Shown here: positions 41,939-50,531 of the stretch, one piece after another
Layout: each line of letters begins with the position of its first letter
Position numbering within the stretch: the stretch's first letter is position 1
NCBI RefSeq assembly: GCF_004331435.1
Contig: NZ_SJKA01000033.1
Location: 1-50,629 of the forward strand
Origin: Kribbella sindirgiensis
GTDB taxonomy: Bacteria > Actinomycetota > Actinomycetes > Propionibacteriales > Kribbellaceae
Length of the DNA: 50,629 nt
Direction of reading: 5' to 3'
Translations under genes and position numbers: made by a program
Notes under the pieces: generated by a model
Seen by the model: the letters and a program-made list of their open reading frames with translations, nothing else
Told to the model about the DNA's origin: nothing
Databases searched by the model: none

Positions 41939-42949
41939 ATGAAGGCGATCGTCATCCGGAGCAGGCTCGAGCTCGTCGAGACCGAGCTGCCGACCCCGGA
42001 GCCACAGGCCGGCCAGGTCCGCCTCCGGATGGCGTACGGCGGGATCTGCGGATCCGACCTGCACTACTACCACGAGGGCGCGAACGGCGCGTACGTCGTC
42101 CGCGAACCGCTGGTGCCCGGTCACGAACTGTCGGGCACCGTCGACCTCGACCCGTCCGGCGAACTCGCCCCCGGAACGCCGGTCACGATCCACCCGGCCA
42201 CCTTCGGTACGCCGGAGCCGGGGATCGAGGACCGCCCGCACCTGTGGCCGAACGGTGCCTATCTCGGGAGTGCCTCGACCTGGCCGCACACCCAGGGCGG
42301 CCTGAGCGAATTCGTTGTCGTCGGCAATCACATGGTGCGTACCCTGCCCGGGACGCTACCGCTTCGCCGGGCCGCCCTGGCCGAACCGCTGGCTGTCGCT
42401 CTGCACGCCATCGCGATTGCCGACGGGGTGAAGGACAAGCGGGTGCTCGTCTCCGGCTCGGGCGCGATCGGTCTGCTCACGGCGTCGGCGGCCCTGTCCG
42501 CGGGTGCGGTCGAGGTGGTGACGACGGACGTGCTCCCGGGCCCGCTGCAGCGGGCCCGGGACCTCGGAGTGCACGGTACGGTCCAGGTCGGCGTGGACGA
42601 GATCCCGGCGGGGTACTTCGATGTTGTCCTCGAGTGCACCGCCGTGCCGGCCGCGATCACTGCCGCGCTCACCGCGACCCGTCGGGCAGGCACCGTCGTA
42701 CTCGTCGGCATCCCCGCCGACGAGCCGCGCGGCGTGAACCTCGCTCCCCTGGTCTCCCGTGAACTTCAACTCCGCGGGACGTTGCACTTCAAGGACGAGA
42801 TCGACCAGGCCGTTCAACTCCTCGCCACGAACCCCGCCCTCGAGCAAGTCGTCACCCACGAGTACCCGGCAGACCAAGCCGTGGAAGCCTTCACCACAGC
42901 CGCCGACTCCAACCTCTCAGGCAAGGTCCTCCTATCCCTCTGGACCTGA
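41939..42949 (+). CDS. Zinc-type alcohol dehydrogenase, L-idonate 5-dehydrogenase-like
   Basis: A 336-aa medium-chain dehydrogenase. Catalytic zinc residues are kept (C37 in GGICGSDLHYY; His/Glu in VPGHELSG), and the NAD fold is VLVSGSGAIGLLT. The structural-zinc lobe that normally has four Cys is replaced by IHPATFGTPEPGIEDRPHLW with none, while the following GSASTWPHTQGGLSEF still looks like idonate 5-dehydrogenase. It probably oxidises L-idonate or a related aldonate/polyol to a keto acid. It starts nine bases after the transporter and overlaps the convergent His-rich gene tail by 18 bases. Confidence 0.82.
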   Translation: MKAIVIRSRLELVETELPTPEPQAGQVRLRMAYGGICGSDLHYYHEGANGAYVVREPLVPGHELSGTVDLDPSGELAPGTPVTIHPATFGTPEPGIEDRPHLWPNGAYLGSASTWPHTQGGLSEFVVVGNHMVRTLPGTLPLRRAALAEPLAVALHAIAIADGVKDKRVLVSGSGAIGLLTASAALSAGAVEVVTTDVLPGPLQRARDLGVHGTVQVGVDEIPAGYFDVVLECTAVPAAITAALTATRRAGTVVLVGIPADEPRGVNLAPLVSRELQLRGTLHFKDEIDQAVQLLATNPALEQVVTHEYPADQAVEAFTTAADSNLSGKVLLSLWT

Positions 42950-43294
42950 CCAGTTGGCGTAGGTGACCGCCCCACCCGCGACCTCAACGGTCAACTGCAC
43001 CGGCTCCGACGGGCGGACGTACAACTCGTAGCTGCCCTGGGGTACTTCGAAGAACACGGCCGAATGGATGATCTCCCCGTCCGGCGCGGCCCGCGGCACC
43101 ACGCCGACATGCGGCAGGTGCCCGTGTCCGTGCCCATGACTGTGCCCGACGTGGTGGTGCAGGCCGCGGAGCTCGATCTCCTGCCCTTCAAGGGTGGCGG
43201 GCATCTCGACGACGAGTGCGCCGACATCGCCGCCGATGTCCAGCAAGACCGACGACCCCTTGCCCGCATGCGGGTTCTCCACGCCGGACATCAC
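42932..43294 (-). CDS. His-rich hypothetical protein, 120 aa
   Basis: A soluble protein with a dense histidine cluster at about residues 45-62 (LHHHVGHSHGHGHGHLPH), typical of metal (Ni, Zn, Co or Cu) binding or storage, followed by a beta-rich segment ending in VTYANWSG. No signal peptide. ATG 43294 overlaps the stop of the DUF4331 gene, so the two are co-translated. The exact family is not recognised; metal handling linked to DUF4331 is an inference. Confidence 0.7.
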   Translation of the reverse strand: MMSGVENPHAGKGSSVLLDIGGDVGALVVEMPATLEGQEIELRGLHHHVGHSHGHGHGHLPHVGVVPRAAPDGEIIHSAVFFEVPQGSYELYVRPSEPVQLTVEVAGGAVTYANWSGPEG

Positions 43295-44667
43295 GCGGCC
43301 GGCCTTCCCGGCTTGGACTGGTACCCGCCGGCCGGATTGCCCAGGTACGGAAACCAGCTCAAATAGTCGGCGTTCGTGTTCGACGTACCGTCCTTGATCG
43401 CCCCGGCCGCATCATCGGGCGTGAACGACGGATCCACCAGCGGAATCGTCAACCCCGCGACGGCCCGCAACTCGACCGTGACCACATCGTCGAACACCCG
43501 GCGTCCGTTCGGGAACCCAGCCGCATCGCCGGCCACGAGCCCCAGCGGGTTGGGCGAATCCGACGGCGGCACGGCGACATTGAGCCGCAACAGATCCGCC
43601 TGCACCGGCCCGGTGTAGTTCTGGAACCCGGGAACGACACCCTTCGGAATCCCGGTCAGCAGGATCGCCGCCAGGTCGGCCCGCGGCTTCTTGTACGCCG
43701 CGAGCCTCGGAAACACCCCCGGATACAGAACGGGCAGCAACCCACCCAGCTCGGGCTTCGTCACGTACTGAGCGAACTGCTTGTCCAGGTGCGGAGGCAG
43801 CACGTTCCACCGGTCCTTGTCGGCCATCGGCACGATCACCTCGTTGAACAAGGGGTTGCCGAGCCGCGACACCTGTTTGTACGGGCCGTGCCAGACCGGA
43901 ATCCCGAGCTGGTCGTCGAGGATCCTGGACGACTGACGGCTCGCCGAAGCGTAGACACCGATCACCGACTTCGGGTCCAGCACATCGGTCGGCCGCGTGC
44001 CGTCGCGCGTGAGATCCCTGATCGGGACCTGCAGCGCGATCGTGTGCACGTTGGAGCCCTGCAACCCGTTGACGCCCATCGCCGCGGCGGACGGGATCAG
44101 GTGCGCCATCTGGAACGGGCGCAGCGTCCCGAGGTCGAAGATGCTGCCGAGATCGGCGAAGAACCCGTCCGCGCGCTGGCCGGCGAACACCTTGCGGTTC
44201 GTGCCGATGGTGTGGATCCCCTGACGGGCGAGTTTCGCGTAGTCCGGCGTACCGCGGACTCCGACGTTGACCGGCGGTGCGGCCAGGTTGCGCGCCAGTA
44301 CCCGGGACCGGCCGCGCTCCACCCGGGTGACCGAGTAGTACTGCGGCCGGTTCCACGCCGGGTCCTTGATCGAGGTGATCGGACCGGTGTTGTACAGGAA
44401 GGTCTTCTTGTTGCGGATCTCGGCACGGAACCGGAACTGGTACGAGATGTCGGCCTTGCCCGTCCCGCTGTTGGAGATGTGGATCTGGTAGAGCACGTCG
44501 TCACCGAACTCGTAGAAGTTCGGGCCGCCGAACGGGTTCTGGAACGGGATGAAGTTGGCGATCAGGGTGACGGTGTCCGGCTTGTCAGGGCTGACGAAAG
44601 CGTAGACATCGGTGTTGTCGGCGACCGGGTCCTTCGAGATCTCGGGCGCCTCACGGTGCGAAGACAT
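43291..44667 (-). CDS. DUF4331-domain protein
   Basis: A 458-aa protein beginning with the DUF4331 signature (SSHREAPEISKDPVADNTDV, then YAFVSPD), then repeated beta-strand blocks (FGDDVLYQIHI, DLLRLNVAVPPS) and a C-terminal NADYLSWFPYLGNPAGG. No signal peptide is present although some homologues are secreted. The function of DUF4331 is unknown. It sits between a Tat-exported small protein (44701) and the His-rich protein, with four-base overlap to the latter. Confidence 0.85.
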   Translation of the reverse strand: MSSHREAPEISKDPVADNTDVYAFVSPDKPDTVTLIANFIPFQNPFGGPNFYEFGDDVLYQIHISNSGTGKADISYQFRFRAEIRNKKTFLYNTGPITSIKDPAWNRPQYYSVTRVERGRSRVLARNLAAPPVNVGVRGTPDYAKLARQGIHTIGTNRKVFAGQRADGFFADLGSIFDLGTLRPFQMAHLIPSAAAMGVNGLQGSNVHTIALQVPIRDLTRDGTRPTDVLDPKSVIGVYASASRQSSRILDDQLGIPVWHGPYKQVSRLGNPLFNEVIVPMADKDRWNVLPPHLDKQFAQYVTKPELGGLLPVLYPGVFPRLAAYKKPRADLAAILLTGIPKGVVPGFQNYTGPVQADLLRLNVAVPPSDSPNPLGLVAGDAAGFPNGRRVFDDVVTVELRAVAGLTIPLVDPSFTPDDAAGAIKDGTSNTNADYLSWFPYLGNPAGGYQSKPGRPAA

Positions 44668-44700
44668 GACAGGTTTCCTTCACTGAGAGTCGGACTGTGA

Positions 44701-44976
44701 TCAGGGGGTGGTCGCGCCGGCGATCCGCGCGGCGAGCTCGCGGTCCGTCACCAGCACCTCACGATTGCCGACCAGGATCGCCATCCGGCCCTCGCGGACG
44801 TCCTTCACGTGGACGACGTACGACTCCGCGTTCCCCAGGTCCGCCGCGGTCAGCGGCTGGCTCGAGGCCTCCGTCGACCGGTCTCCGAACACCTTCGGCA
44901 CCGCGACCGCCCCGACCGCGGCCGCCGTACCCGCCCCCGCCACCACCAGGAAGCCCCGGCGTGTTGCGTCACTCAT
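44701..44976 (-). CDS. Small Tat-exported protein, 91 aa
   Basis: ATG 44976 (MSDATRRGFLVVAGAGTAAA) follows GGAGGGAGG. The twin-arginine motif and hydrophobic segment give export or anchoring, then about 55 mature residues with a conserved-looking VHVKDVREGRMAILVGNREV core. It lies 33 bases before the DUF4331 start and is probably the first gene of that three-gene unit. The function is unknown. Confidence 0.75.
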   Translation of the reverse strand: MSDATRRGFLVVAGAGTAAAVGAVAVPKVFGDRSTEASSQPLTAADLGNAESYVVHVKDVREGRMAILVGNREVLVTDRELAARIAGATTP

Positions 44977-45121
44977 GACTGTTCCTCCCTCTGCTGTCAG
45001 GCACATCGAGCGCCCGTGGGCATTCGGAGCACCCGCACCAGCAGATGGGTCCGGCGTCACCGAGGACTAACGGCGCCTCGAACGGGTACTGCGAGGTCTG
45101 GATCTCGAGCTGGGAGGAGCC

Positions 45122-46588
45122 ATGGAGCAGCGTCTGGCGTTGGTGACCGGTGTCAGCGGGTACATCGGCGGCCGGCTGGTGCCGGAGTTGCTCGCGGCCG
45201 GTTTTCGCGTGCGTGCGATGGCCCGGAACCCGCGGCGGCTGCGTGACCGGCCCTGGTACGGCGATGTCGAGATCGCCGAGGCGGACGCGGGTGACGCCGG
45301 CCAACTGCGGACGGCGATGGATGGCGTCGACATCGCGTACTACTTGATCCACTCACTCGGCACCGGGCACCGTTTCGAGTCCCGCGACCGGCACAACGCG
45401 TTGACCTTTGGTACCGCGGCTCGCGAGGCCGGCGTACGGCGCATCGTCTATCTCGGCGGCCTGTACCCCGAGGGCGAGGAGCTATCGCCGCATCTGGACT
45501 CCCGCCGCGAGGTGGGCGAGATCCTGCTCGCGTCCGGCGTACCCGTTGCGGTGCTGCGGGCGGCCGTGATCCTCGGATCGGGCTCGGCGTCGTTCGAGAT
45601 GCTGCGCCACCTCACCGACCGGCTCCCGGTGATGGTCACTCCGCGCTGGCTGAGTACGCGGATCCAGCCGATCGCCGTCCGCGACGTACTGCACTACCTG
45701 GTCGGAAGCGCCGACCTGCCGGCCGAGGTCAGCCGCGGCTTCGACATCGGCGGCCCTGACATCCTGACGTACCGCGGCATGATGCAGCGCTACGCGAAGG
45801 TCGCCCGGCTCAACCGACGCCGGATCGTCACGCTGCCACTGCTCACGCCGTCTTTGTCGAGTCACTGGGTCGGCCTGGTCACCCCGGTACCGAGCAGCAT
45901 CGCCCGACCGCTGGTGGACAGCCTGGTCCACGAGGTGATCTGCAAGGAGCACGACATCGCGAAGTACGTTCCGGATCCCGAGCCGGGCCTGATCGGGTTC
46001 GACCGGGCCGTCGAGCTCGCGCTGAAACGGGTGCGCGAGTTCGACGTCACAACCAGTTGGGCTTCCGCTTCGACCCCCGGCGCACCCAGCGATCCGCTAC
46101 CGAGCGATCCCGACTGGTCCGGCGGCTCCTTGTACGTCGACGAACGCGAGAGCGTCGTCCGCGCGACTCCCGAGCAGCTGTGGACAGTGATCGAGGGCAT
46201 CGGCGGTGGAAACGGCTGGTACTCCTGGCGACTCGGGTGGTGGGCTCGCGGCCTGCTGGACCGGCTGTTCGGCGGCCCGGGTCTGCGCCGTGGCCGGCGG
46301 AATCCGCGCGACCTGTCCGTCGGCGATCCGCTCGACTGGTGGCGGGTCGAGGAGATCGAGGACCTCAAGCTGCTGCGGCTGCAGGCCGAGATGCGGCTGC
46401 CGGGCCTCGCCTGGCTCGAGCTGATCGTCGATCAGGACACGGCCGGCAACACGGTGTTCCGGCAACGTGCCCTCTTCCACCCGCACGGCCTGCCCGGCCA
46501 GCTGTACTGGTGGGCGATCAAACCGTTCCACGGCATCGTCTTCGGCGGGATGCAGCGCAACATCGCCCACACCGCCGACACCGCCTGA
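45122..46588 (+). CDS. SDR-family NAD(P)-binding protein fused to DUF2867
   Basis: A 488-aa protein. Residues about 1-290 are an atypical SDR/NmrA-like Rossmann domain (TGVSGYIGGRL; no clear catalytic YxxxK), and residues about 325-485 are DUF2867 (SIYVDERE-like SLYVDERESVVRATPEQLW, YSWRLGWWARGLLDR, FHPHGLPGQLYWW). This fusion is common in actinobacteria; it may act as a redox-sensing or lipid-related protein, which is not established. The Shine-Dalgarno GGGAGGAG lies close to ATG. Confidence 0.85.
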   Translation: MEQRLALVTGVSGYIGGRLVPELLAAGFRVRAMARNPRRLRDRPWYGDVEIAEADAGDAGQLRTAMDGVDIAYYLIHSLGTGHRFESRDRHNALTFGTAAREAGVRRIVYLGGLYPEGEELSPHLDSRREVGEILLASGVPVAVLRAAVILGSGSASFEMLRHLTDRLPVMVTPRWLSTRIQPIAVRDVLHYLVGSADLPAEVSRGFDIGGPDILTYRGMMQRYAKVARLNRRRIVTLPLLTPSLSSHWVGLVTPVPSSIARPLVDSLVHEVICKEHDIAKYVPDPEPGLIGFDRAVELALKRVREFDVTTSWASASTPGAPSDPLPSDPDWSGGSLYVDERESVVRATPEQLWTVIEGIGGGNGWYSWRLGWWARGLLDRLFGGPGLRRGRRNPRDLSVGDPLDWWRVEEIEDLKLLRLQAEMRLPGLAWLELIVDQDTAGNTVFRQRALFHPHGLPGQLYWWAIKPFHGIVFGGMQRNIAHTADTA

Positions 46589-46597
46589 CGAGAGGCT

Positions 46598-47842
46598 TCA
46601 GCTCACGGCGGGAGCTTCGGCGGGCTGAATTCTGCTTGCTGCAGCGCGGTTTGCGACGATCGCGGTCGCGGTGCCGATGATGGCGAAGAGGGCTCCGAGT
46701 GCGATCCACCCCATGGTGCCGTGATCGATGGCGGTTGTCGTGACGACTGCGGGACCGAGCATCAGCGCCAACGCGAGGCCGGTCTGGCTGAGGCCCTGGT
46801 AGGCCCCGGCGCGGGCGGGATCGGCGAGCTCGAACGCCATACCCCAGCTGCCCGCTTCGCCGCGCGTCTCGCCTGCCGAGGACGCGAGCGCGCCAAGCAG
46901 CAGGACAGCGGTCGCCGCGGCGGCACCGAGGTGACCGGCGAGGGCGAAGAGCAAACAAGCCACAAGCAGCAGCAGGCCCGCGCGGCGTACCGATCGCCCG
47001 GCTGTGCGCAGGTCCTGGGTACCGCGGGACGCGCGGACCTGGAAGAGCGCGACGTACGCCGTGTTGACCACGAGGAGCACCGAGACGACGACGGTCGGCG
47101 CCTCGGTGTGGTCCGCCACCCACAGTGGGATGCCGACCGACGTCAGCGCGAAGTGGATCGCCAGCAGGGCGTTGAGAACCGTCGACACGACGTACGTGCG
47201 GTCCTTCAGCGGCGAAGGTCCGCGCGGCGCCTCGATACTCGCCGAGGCATCCATCCGCTCCGCCAGACCGGGAACTCTGTGGCGCAGACCGGCCAGCGGG
47301 ATCGTGCCGAGGATGGTGATCACACCGACGAGCACCACGGTCAGGCGGTACGCCGTTGCCGTGTCCACCACCAGCGCCAGGCCCGCGAGCAGCGTGCCGA
47401 TGCCGATCCCGACGTTCATCACCACCCGCAACCGGGCGCGAACGGCGACCCTTTCCGGCCCGACGAACCATCGCGCGAGCAACGTCATCTGGGCAGTGCT
47501 CTGCAGACCGCGGGAGGCCGATACGCAAGCCGCGACCAGGACGAAGGAGACGACGTCGCGAGCCAGGGCATATCCCAGCAGTGCGACCCCGTTCGCCGCG
47601 AGGGCCCACTGCTGAAGACGGTCGGCGCCGACTCGGTCACTCAGCCAACCACCGGCGTACGACGCGAGGACGCCGACTGCTCCGGCGATGGTGAGGCCGA
47701 TCCCGACGGCCGCCGGGGACAGTCCCACGCCGCGGGTGAAGTAGAGCGCGCTGACCGCGAAGAACATCCCGCGGGACAGGGACAGCGCGGCAACGGCGGA
47801 GGCAAGCGCGCGGACGACAGGATCGCGGAGGAGTTCGGGCAC
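46598..47842 (-). CDS. MFS transporter (probable efflux type)
   Basis: A 414-aa, 12-helix transporter with the loop GGWLSDRVGADRLQQ after helix 2 and a charged cytoplasmic midsection near residues 190-220. GTG 47842 lies next to a palindrome that could bind the divergent DUF5937/ArsR regulator. Such MFS/ArsR-like pairs usually handle toxic compounds. The tail is convergent with the SDR gene, nine bases apart. Confidence 0.88.
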   Translation of the reverse strand: MPELLRDPVVRALASAVAALSLSRGMFFAVSALYFTRGVGLSPAAVGIGLTIAGAVGVLASYAGGWLSDRVGADRLQQWALAANGVALLGYALARDVVSFVLVAACVSASRGLQSTAQMTLLARWFVGPERVAVRARLRVVMNVGIGIGTLLAGLALVVDTATAYRLTVVLVGVITILGTIPLAGLRHRVPGLAERMDASASIEAPRGPSPLKDRTYVVSTVLNALLAIHFALTSVGIPLWVADHTEAPTVVVSVLLVVNTAYVALFQVRASRGTQDLRTAGRSVRRAGLLLLVACLLFALAGHLGAAAATAVLLLGALASSAGETRGEAGSWGMAFELADPARAGAYQGLSQTGLALALMLGPAVVTTTAIDHGTMGWIALGALFAIIGTATAIVANRAAASRIQPAEAPAVS

Positions 47843-47856
47843 GCGACAGTTGTCGC
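47843..47856. promoter_or_regulatory. Palindromic operator abutting the MFS start codon
   Basis: GCGACAGTTGTCGC has six-base arms around GT and ends one base before the MFS GTG. It lies 43 bases before the divergent regulator gene, whose product is the likely binder. Confidence 0.55.
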
Positions 47857-47898
47857 ATCCGGGCCTGCGAGGCCACCATCGATGTAGCGTATTGCTTC

Positions 47899-48858
47899 AT
47901 GATCGAGTACGAGCTGGTCGGCAACGATCTCGGCGAGGTGCGCTTCGCGATCTCGCCGCTGAACGAGCTCGTCCTGTCGCTGCGGACCCTGCGCGATCCG
48001 GGCCGGTTCCCGCTGCAGCTGCCCTGGCTGCGCGCCACCGAGGCGGCCCGCGCCGGACTGCCGTTGGACCTGCTTCGCGCCTTGACGAACGAAGCGCTGT
48101 GGACGCCGGATTTCCTCACCCCGCGGCCGTACACCCCGCTCGGCCGGATCGACGACGAGCTCGCGGCGTTGACCGGCACCCCGAACGGTGTCGTCCGCGC
48201 GGACCTCGCCGAGATCCACCCCGGCACACTGCCCGCGGTACTCCGGGGCCGTCCGGACAGGGTGCTCACCCGCGTCCTGGCCGGGCTGCGGGAGTACTGG
48301 GAGGCGTGTTTCGAGCCGTACTGGCAACGCATGCGGACCGTGCTCGAAGCCGACGTCGTCCACCGCGGCCGGGTCACGGCACGCTCCGGCCTCGCGGTGA
48401 TGTTCGCCGACCTCGACCAGCACGTCCGCCTCGAGGACAACGTCGTGTACGTACGCCTGCGCAGTGACCTCTCGTACCGCACGTCGACCGCCGGGCGCGG
48501 ACTGACGCTCGCCCCCTCGCTGTTCAGCAGGCGGGCGACGGCGCCCATCTCCGCCGACGAACCACCGCACATCATGTACCCGGCGCGCGGTCTCGGAACG
48601 CTCTGGGAGACCGAAACCAGCACGCCGGCCATCGCCCTGGTGGGCCTGATCGGCCGCGTCCGCGCCCGGCTGATGGGCCTCCTCGAAACACCGACCTCGT
48701 CGACCGAACTCGCCGTACGCCTGGACGTCACCCCGACCGCCGTCAACCAGCACCTGCGCGCACTACGGGCCGCCGGTCTCCTCATCTCCGCACGCCACGG
48801 CCGCTCCGTCCTCTACCGCCGCTCGGACCTGGGCGACCGTCTGATGCGCGGCACCTAG
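47899..48858 (+). CDS. DUF5937/ArsR-type winged-helix regulator
   Basis: A 319-aa regulator. The N-terminal ligand-binding-like domain begins IEYELVGNDLGEVRFAIS, and the C-terminal ArsR-like HTH is LMGLLETPTSSTELAVRL, then TPTAVNQHLRALRAAGLL with the wing HGRSVLYRRSDLG. This is the intact paralogue of the frameshifted gene at 1921-2858 and shows what that gene should encode. Divergent from the MFS gene, its presumed target. Its stop overlaps the stop of the convergent DUF1801 gene by four bases. Confidence 0.87.
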   Translation: MIEYELVGNDLGEVRFAISPLNELVLSLRTLRDPGRFPLQLPWLRATEAARAGLPLDLLRALTNEALWTPDFLTPRPYTPLGRIDDELAALTGTPNGVVRADLAEIHPGTLPAVLRGRPDRVLTRVLAGLREYWEACFEPYWQRMRTVLEADVVHRGRVTARSGLAVMFADLDQHVRLEDNVVYVRLRSDLSYRTSTAGRGLTLAPSLFSRRATAPISADEPPHIMYPARGLGTLWETETSTPAIALVGLIGRVRARLMGLLETPTSSTELAVRLDVTPTAVNQHLRALRAAGLLISARHGRSVLYRRSDLGDRLMRGT

Positions 48859-49268
48859 CTCTCGCGGGCGCGGTTGGTGTAGATGCCGGCGGTGAGCGTC
48901 TGGTACGAGCGCCGTACGACGGTCTCGAGCACGTCCAGGTCGATGTCGTCGAGGTTCTTGATGTACACGCAGCCGACGCCGGTCGTATGCGGGCCCAGCT
49001 TCTCGAGCAGGTCAGAGTGCGCCCCGACGCCGTCGTTGAGATAGACCGTGGTCGCCGCTGACCTCGCCGCGAAACCGGCCGCGGGAGCGTCGCCTTCGCG
49101 GCCGCTCGCGTACTTGTAGTGGTACTCACCGAAGCCCACGACCGTGGCCCACATCCGCGGCTCCTCGCCGGTGACGCGGCGCATCAGCTCGATCATCGTT
49201 TCGGCATCGCGGCGACGGGTCGCCGAACGCACCTTCGCGAGATGCGCCTCGACCTCCGAGCTCGTCAT
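48855..49268 (-). CDS. DUF1801-domain protein
   Basis: A 137-aa protein from ATG 49268 (TSSEVEAHLAKVRSATRRRD). It has the DUF1801 core with PRMWATVVGFGEYHYKYASG, then YLNDGVGAHSDLLEKLG and VGCVYIKNLDDIDLDVLETV. The fold (YdhG-like) is small and of unknown function, possibly iron or ligand binding. It starts seven bases after the LacI remnant. Confidence 0.8.
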   Translation of the reverse strand: MTSSEVEAHLAKVRSATRRRDAETMIELMRRVTGEEPRMWATVVGFGEYHYKYASGREGDAPAAGFAARSAATTVYLNDGVGAHSDLLEKLGPHTTGVGCVYIKNLDDIDLDVLETVVRRSYQTLTAGIYTNRARES

Positions 49269-49275
49269 ACCGGCA

Positions 49276-49800
49276 TCATCGCACTGACCCCGTGGTGCTC
49301 TCGCGGATCTCAAGGGTGTAGTCGGCGGGCAGTTCGGCGGGAGCGGAGCGGTCGCCGTCCAGGCGGTTCAGCAGGAGCCGTACGGCGTTCTTGGCGATCT
49401 GGGTCTTGTCGGGGCTGATCGTGGTGAGGCTCGGGGTGCTGTAGCGGCCGTCCTCGATGTCGTCGAAGCCGACCAGGGCGATGTCGTCGGGGACGCGGAG
49501 GCCGCGGCTCAGGATGGTGCGGAGTGCACCGAGGGCCAGTAGGTCGTTGTAGCAGAACACCGCGTCGGGCGGCTCGGGGAGCGCAAGCAGGTCAGCCATC
49601 GCGGCAGCGCCGTCGGCCCGATGGAAGTACTCCGTCGGTCGGACAAGCTCGGGAACCACCGTCCGGCCCGCCGCGCGGAGGTCGGCCCGGTAACCCTGCG
49701 TCCGGAGCTGACCGGTCTGGCGCGTCTCGTCGAACTGGTCGCCGATCGCGGCGATCCGCTCCCGACCGAGCTCGACGATGCGGACCATTGATACGCCAAG
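49276..49800 (-). pseudogene. LacI-family regulator remnant (C-terminal half)
   Basis: The frame carries only the second half of a LacI sensor domain: LGRERIAAIGDQ, RTQGYRADLRAAG, PDAVFCYNDLLALGALRTIL, LVGFDDIEDGRYSTPSLTTI and a terminal LEIRESTTGSVR. The helix-turn-helix, hinge and first lobe are missing, and upstream codons to about 49890 show no homology. It is probably a 5'-truncated relic; whether any protein is made is unclear. Confidence 0.7.
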
Positions 49801-49882
49801 CAGGTAGTTCACGCGGTTGACACCCGATCCACAGACGACGACGCACGATGAGAACCGGCGTTCTTCGAGTCGACCTGTGTCG

Positions 49883-50419
49883 TCATGCACATGCCTTGTC
49901 GCTCGCGGCTGCTATCCAAGTGAGAAATGCGTCAGTCTCGTCTGACGCACCGGCGACGATCTGGTGCCCGTACGTAGCGAGGAGGCGATCGACGTCGACG
50001 TTGTACTTCGGGTTGGCCACGCCCTCGAACCCCATGATCACGTGCCGCTGAAACGCGACGTCACGAACCCCTTTGTCGAACATGACCCACTGCAAGTTCG
50101 GGCTCCGCTCGATCATCACGTCGCCGAGGAACAAGGCGAGATCGTTGACCACCGCGTACCACAGGCTCCGAAGCCGGCCAGTCCCCGAAACCCCCTCCAC
50201 CTCGCTCAGGAACCAGTCATTGACCAACTGCAAGCCTGCATCGTCGCCCGCCAGCACCACACCGTTGCCCGCGAGCAACCGACGCAACTCGGAAGCTCGC
50301 TCGTGCTTGGCGTCCATCAACCGCCTGAACGCCGCCCGCGCCTCACGCCCCGTCACCTCATGCAGCGGCCGGGTGACACCTGGATCGAAGGGCGAGTAAT
50401 CGCCCCATGACACGCTCAT
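49883..50419 (-). CDS. Hypothetical protein, 178 aa
   Basis: I do not recognise a family. It is a soluble alpha/beta protein beginning SVSWGDYSPFDPGVTRPLHE, with a central SLWYAVVNDLALFLGDVMIE, then WVMFDKGVRDVAFQRHVIMG, and a C-terminal LLATYGHQIV. The pattern (aromatic-rich, single small gene, GGTGGTG near start) would fit an immunity-like or SMI1-like protein, but this is a guess. It lies between a regulator relic and an IS end, an accessory setting. Confidence 0.6.
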   Translation of the reverse strand: MSVSWGDYSPFDPGVTRPLHEVTGREARAAFRRLMDAKHERASELRRLLAGNGVVLAGDDAGLQLVNDWFLSEVEGVSGTGRLRSLWYAVVNDLALFLGDVMIERSPNLQWVMFDKGVRDVAFQRHVIMGFEGVANPKYNVDVDRLLATYGHQIVAGASDETDAFLTWIAAASDKACA

Positions 50420-50531
50420 CGCACCACCGTAAATAGGATCCCGTTCCCAAGGACGGAACTACCCCGGGATAGAGCAGACAAGAGAATGCACCACCCCGAG
50501 TAGTGGACCTGCCCCTGTCGCCACCGAAACG

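Noticed and set aside
37183..42331. Long minus-strand open frames under the ManD/dehydrogenase/MFS genes
   Set aside because: They are mirror frames of well-supported plus-strand enzymes and carry no motifs.
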